Source: an uncultured Oscillospiraceae bacterium (GTDB lineage: Bacteria; Bacillota; Clostridia; Oscillospirales; Oscillospiraceae). Taken from it: DNA of 41,878 bases. Of this stretch, positions 38,725 to 41,878 are shown piece by piece. The notes below the pieces were generated by a model, which was not told the DNA's origin, did no database searches, and worked only from the letters and a program-made list of their open reading frames with translations. Both the position numbers and the translations under genes were made by a program. The number at the start of each line of letters is the position of its first letter. Within the stretch, counting starts at the first letter, position 1. The stretch covers positions 1-41,878 of the forward strand of contig CAKTHW010000005.1 of the NCBI GenBank assembly GCA_934565425.1, written 5' to 3'.

Positions 38725-40419
38725 ATGAATACCAAGAGCAACGCAGAAAACCGCATCAAGACGGATATTGAGATCGCTCAGAGCACTCCCATGCTTCCCA
38801 TCAGCCAGGTAGCTGAAAAAGCGGGCATCGACGAGAATCTGTTGGAATATTACGGAAAGGTCAAGGCCAAGATCGACATCCGTCCCCTCCGGGACACCCC
38901 CCGCAAGGCCAAGCTGATCCTGGTCACCGCCATCAACCCCACCCCCGCCGGGGAAGGCAAGACCACCACCAGTGTGGGCCTGGCAGACGCCATGGCCAAG
39001 CTGGGCAAGAACACCATGCTCTGCCTCCGGGAACCCTCCCTCGGCCCCGTGTTCGGTGTCAAGGGCGGTGCAGCCGGCGGCGGCTACGCCCAGGTCATTC
39101 CCATGGAGGACATCAACCTCCACTTCACCGGTGACTTCCACGCCATCGGCGCAGCCAACAACCTGCTGGCCGCGATGCTGGACAACCACATCCAGCAGGG
39201 GAACGAGCTGGATATCGACGTGAAGAACATCACCTGGCGCCGCTGCGTGGACATGAACGACCGCCAGCTCCGCAACGTCATCGACGGCATCGGCGGCCGG
39301 ATGCAGGGCGTGCCCCGGGAAGACGGCTTTGACATCACCGTTGCCTCTGAAATCATGGCAGTCCTCTGCCTGGCCTCCGACCTGATGGACCTGAAGCAGC
39401 GCCTGGCCCGCATCATCGTGGGCTACAACCGCGCCGGTCAGCCGGTCACCGCCCATGACCTGAAGGCGGAAGGTGCCATGACCGTCCTGCTCAAGGATGC
39501 CATCAAGCCCAACCTGGTCCAGACCCTGGAACACAATCCCGCCATCGTCCACGGCGGCCCCTTCGCCAACATCGCCCACGGCTGCAACTCCGTCTCCGCC
39601 ACCGACGCCGGCATGAAGCTGGCTGATTACGTGGTCACTGAGGCTGGCTTCGGCGCGGACCTGGGTGCGGAGAAGTTTTTGGACATCAAGTGCCGTGCTG
39701 CCGGCTTCGACCCCAGCGCGGTGGTCATCGTGGCCACTGTCAAGGCGCTGAAATACAACGGCGGCGTGCCCAAGAGCGAGCTGGGTGCTGAGAACCTGGA
39801 AGCCCTGGAGAAGGGTCTGCCCAACCTGCTCAAGCACGTGGAGAACATCACCAAGGTCTTCGGCCTGCCCGCAGTGGTGGCCATCAACCGGTTCGTCCAG
39901 GACACCGACGCGGAACTGAACCTGATTCGTGCCAAGTGCAAGGAGCTGGGCGTCAACGTGGCCATGAGCGAAGTGTGGGGCAAGGGCGGCGCAGGCGGCC
40001 TGGAGCTGGCGGAAGAAGTGCTGCGCCTGTGCGAGCAGCCTCATGACTTCCAGTTCAGCTACGAGCTGAATCAGCCCATCAAGGCCAAGATCGAAGCCAT
40101 CGTAAAGAAGGTCTACGGCGGCGAAGCGGTCACCTACTCCAACGACGCCAACAAGGCCATCGCCAAGCTGGAAGAGCTGGGCTACGGCGACCTGCCCATC
40201 TGCATGGCCAAGACCCAGTACTCCCTGTCTGATGACCCCGAAAAGCTGGGTCGCCCGGAAGGCTTCACCGTCTCCGTCAGCAAGGTGAAGGTCTCCGCTG
40301 GCGCTGGCTTCATCGTGGTCCAGACCGGCGACATCATGACCATGCCCGGCCTGCCCAAGGTGCCTGCGGCAGAACGCATCGACATCGACGCAGACGGCGT
40401 CATCACCGGCCTGTTCTGA
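38725..40419 (+). CDS. fhs: Formate-tetrahydrofolate ligase
   Basis: Makes 10-formyl-THF from formate, THF and ATP, feeding purine synthesis, and the Wood-Ljungdahl methyl branch in acetogens. At 564 residues it is full length. The ATP-binding loop is [17 protein letters not shown] (residues about 69-85). Other conserved stretches are [22 protein letters not shown] split by residue windows, [31 protein letters not shown] and [10 protein letters not shown] near the end. ATG 38725 is favoured over 38719 because the site AAAGGATG sits 8 nt before it. Controlled by the ZTP riboswitch upstream. A strong bidirectional terminator follows. Confidence 0.96.
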   Translation: MNTKSNAENRIKTDIEIAQSTPMLPISQVAEKAGIDENLLEYYGKVKAKIDIRPLRDTPRKAKLILVTAINPTPAGEGKTTTSVGLADAMAKLGKNTMLCLREPSLGPVFGVKGGAAGGGYAQVIPMEDINLHFTGDFHAIGAANNLLAAMLDNHIQQGNELDIDVKNITWRRCVDMNDRQLRNVIDGIGGRMQGVPREDGFDITVASEIMAVLCLASDLMDLKQRLARIIVGYNRAGQPVTAHDLKAEGAMTVLLKDAIKPNLVQTLEHNPAIVHGGPFANIAHGCNSVSATDAGMKLADYVVTEAGFGADLGAEKFLDIKCRAAGFDPSAVVIVATVKALKYNGGVPKSELGAENLEALEKGLPNLLKHVENITKVFGLPAVVAINRFVQDTDAELNLIRAKCKELGVNVAMSEVWGKGGAGGLELAEEVLRLCEQPHDFQFSYELNQPIKAKIEAIVKKVYGGEAVTYSNDANKAIAKLEELGYGDLPICMAKTQYSLSDDPEKLGRPEGFTVSVSKVKVSAGAGFIVVQTGDIMTMPGLPKVPAAERIDIDADGVITGLF

Positions 40420-40436
40420 TTTAACATCTGCATCAA

Positions 40437-40471
40437 AAAACCCCCTGTGCTGTATTGCACAGGGGGTTTTG
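40437..40471. terminator. Bidirectional terminator between fhs and the glutamate synthase genes
   Basis: AAAACCCCCTGTGC (40437-40450) pairs with GCACAGGGGGTTTT (40457-40470), 6-nt loop. A-run and T-run on both sides suit both convergent genes. Confidence 0.92.
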
Positions 40472-40479
40472 TTCGCGAT

Positions 40480-41199
40480 TCAGTTGGCCACGTACATCTG
40501 CTTGTAGGGGTTGCTGCTGTCCGGCGTGACCACGGTGAAGGGACTGTCCATGATGGCGTCCGCGTCCTGGTCAAAGAGTCGGCAGTATTCTTCCACATAA
40601 CGGCGAATCTCCGCCAGTTCCTCTTCGTCCGCCGGATGAGTGGTCACCTGGGGCGGGAAGAGCAGATGGCTGCAATCGGAGCGGAGGATGAGCTTGCCGC
40701 CGTGCATCCCGGTGCAGGGGAAGTTGCTGGCGATGGGCTTGCCGTCCTGATGCAGTCCCAGCACCAGGATGAGCCCACCGGCCTGGTACTCGCCCAAAAA
40801 GCTGCCCGTGCGCCCGCCGATGACCATCACCGGCAGGGTGTCCTGATAGGCCTTCATGTGGACGCCTGCCCGGTAACCGGCGTTGCCTTGGACGTAGATG
40901 GTGCCGCCCCGCATGGCATAGCCAGCGGTGTCGCCCACACTGCCGTGGACGATGATGGAACCGGCGTTCATGGTGTCGCCCACCGCGTCCTGGGCGTTGC
41001 CGAACACTTCTAGGGTGCCGCCGTTGAGATACGCGCCCAGGGCGTTCCCCGGCGTGCCGTGGATGAGCACCTGATGATGGCGCATCCCGGTGCCGATAAA
41101 GCGCTGTCCCAGACAGTGGACGATGGTGCAGTCCCGGTCCAGTGCCTGCACCTGTTGGTTCAGTTGGTCAAAAGCCACGCTTCTTGCGTCGATCGTCAT
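40480..41199 (-). CDS. Glutamate synthase GXGXG domain subunit (split GltB, domain 3)
   Basis: A 239-residue protein equal to the C-terminal beta-helix domain of glutamate synthase large subunit (GXGXG motif, PF01493), here a separate gene as in archaeal-type split enzymes. The repeated turn pattern is visible: LNGGTLEVFGNAQDAVG, MNAGSIIVHGSVGDTAG, MRGGTIYVQGNAGYRAG, IGGRTGSFLGEYQAGG. The C-terminal 60 residues add a helical segment. Ribosome site AAGGAGGG is 7 nt before the ATG. It follows the FMN-domain gene by 13 bp. In such operons other subunits supply the glutaminase and electron-transfer domains; those would be beyond the right edge. Confidence 0.92.
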   Translation of the reverse strand: MTIDARSVAFDQLNQQVQALDRDCTIVHCLGQRFIGTGMRHHQVLIHGTPGNALGAYLNGGTLEVFGNAQDAVGDTMNAGSIIVHGSVGDTAGYAMRGGTIYVQGNAGYRAGVHMKAYQDTLPVMVIGGRTGSFLGEYQAGGLILVLGLHQDGKPIASNFPCTGMHGGKLILRSDCSHLLFPPQVTTHPADEEELAEIRRYVEEYCRLFDQDADAIMDSPFTVVTPDSSNPYKQMYVAN

Positions 41200-41212
41200 A
41201 CTCGCACCCTCC

Positions 41213-41878
41213 TTATTCTCCCGCGTGGGCGATGCCCAGGATCTCCAGTTCCTTCTCGTTCAGCCCCACGCCCCGGAGCATCAGCCGGTTGCCCCGGAGG
41301 GCTTCGATGGAGTTGATGCCCATGCCGCCCATCAGCTCCTTGATCTCATGGTTCCAGGCGTTGAGCAGCCGGATGAGCCGTTCGCTGGCCTCGTCCGGGT
41401 CCAGTCGTGCTACCAGCTCCGGCACCTGGGTGGCAATGCCCCAGTTGCACTTGCCTGCCTGACAGGTGCGGCACAGGTGACAGCCCATGGCCAGCAGGGC
41501 GGCGGTGGCGATGTAGCAGGCGTCCGCGCCCAGAGCGATGGCTTTCACTACGTCGGTGGCGCTGCGGATGCTGCCGCCTACCACGATGGACACCTCGTTC
41601 CGGATGCCCTCGTCCCGCAGCCGCTGGTCGACCGCGGCCAACGCCAGCTCGATGGGGATGCCCACGTTGTCCCGGATGCGGGTGGGTGCCGCGCCGGTGC
41701 CGCCTCGGAACCCGTCGATGGCGATGATGTCCGCACCGCTCCGGGCGATGCCGCTGGCGATGGCGGCGATGTTGTGGACGGCGGCCACCTTGACGATGAT
41801 GGGCTTCTGGTGGTGGGTGGCTTCCTTCAGGGAGTAGACCAGCTGACGCAGATCCTCGATGGAGTAGATGTCGTGATG
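41213..41878 (-). CDS. Glutamate synthase central FMN domain subunit (partial)
   Basis: The C-terminal 221 residues of a gene running in from the right edge. It is the FMN/[3Fe-4S] synthase domain of GltB (PF01645), which reduces 2-oxoglutarate plus ammonia to glutamate. Clear signs: HHDIYSIEDLRQLVY, IVKVAAVHN, IIAIDGFRGGTGAAPT, IVVGGSIRSATDVVKAIALGADA and the iron-sulfur cysteines in CHLCRTCQAGKCNWGIAT. The tail INSIEALRGNRLMLRGVG fits the archaeal-type stand-alone subunit. The window ends in frame, so the N-terminal ferredoxin-like part, if present, is not visible. Confidence 0.93.
   Translation of the reverse strand, partial: HHDIYSIEDLRQLVYSLKEATHHQKPIIVKVAAVHNIAAIASGIARSGADIIAIDGFRGGTGAAPTRIRDNVGIPIELALAAVDQRLRDEGIRNEVSIVVGGSIRSATDVVKAIALGADACYIATAALLAMGCHLCRTCQAGKCNWGIATQVPELVARLDPDEASERLIRLLNAWNHEIKELMGGMGINSIEALRGNRLMLRGVGLNEKELEILGIAHAGE

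Noticed and set aside
38524..40044. Long open frame on the minus strand opposite fhs
   Set aside because: It is the mirror of a strongly coding GC-rich gene, with His/Gln/Val-rich composition, no ribosome site and no recognisable domain. Similar mirror frames opposite dnaE (29978-31984) and hflX (15723-17528) were dropped for the same reason.

Overview
The window is a chromosomal segment from a high-GC member of class Clostridia. It is most likely an Oscillospiraceae/Ruminococcaceae-type gut bacterium; the genus cannot be fixed from sequence alone. Support comes from the Firmicutes SRP RNA next to dnaX, the murB-rapZ-yvcK-whiA cluster, ypeB, DUF4364 and CmpB-like genes, a zinc-type L31, a ZTP riboswitch on fhs, and GGAGG-type ribosome sites. 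I see no transposase, phage gene, tRNA, rRNA or CRISPR array, and codon use looks even throughout.

Layout. 1-1470: the tail of a threonine ammonia-lyase, then rpe and recR. 1470-3110: accessory strip with two minus-strand genes (VOC protein, flavin-binding oxidase-like protein), two repeat elements and an operator-like palindrome. 3109-5660: ybaB, dnaX and SRP RNA on the minus strand. 5735-8117: telA-like gene and gluQ. 8366-15248: addB-addA recombination nuclease. 15383-19021: rpmE, flavin reductase-like gene, hflX, ypeB. 19600-21813: trpS and a TagO/WecA-like transferase. 21779-22864: three unrecognised small minus-strand genes. 22933-24199: metallophosphoesterase and coaX. 24606-28430: murB-rapZ-yvcK-whiA. 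28565-33636: dnaE and a cardiolipin synthase. 33957-36742: a CmpB-like membrane protein and DUF4364 protein, divergent from a DUF3048 lipoprotein. 37206-38340: two exported proteins of unknown function. 38485-40419: promoter, ZTP riboswitch and fhs. 40480-41878: two subunits of a split glutamate synthase.

The most unusual content is not in the genes. Seven intergenic regions, all just past stop codons, carry members of a modular family of structured repeats (about 1560, 2394, 8134, 19044, 24216, 33640 and 36752). The copies share short constant blocks, but hairpin arms differ between copies with matching changes on both sides. Whole modules are present, absent, inverted, or nested in the loops of other hairpins. 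One core module (CCGCAGCGTTAAG, hairpin, TAGCGTAGGC, hairpin) occurs six times in three contexts. This pattern suggests selection on folding, as RNA or as single-stranded DNA moved by a trans-acting enzyme. I do not recognise it as a named family, but could not search.

Well-supported regulation includes a ZTP riboswitch whose terminator would consume its ligand-binding strand, several near-consensus sigma-A promoters, an operator-like palindrome in the VOC gene promoter, and a 97-nt C-free tract that may be a Rho site on the other strand.
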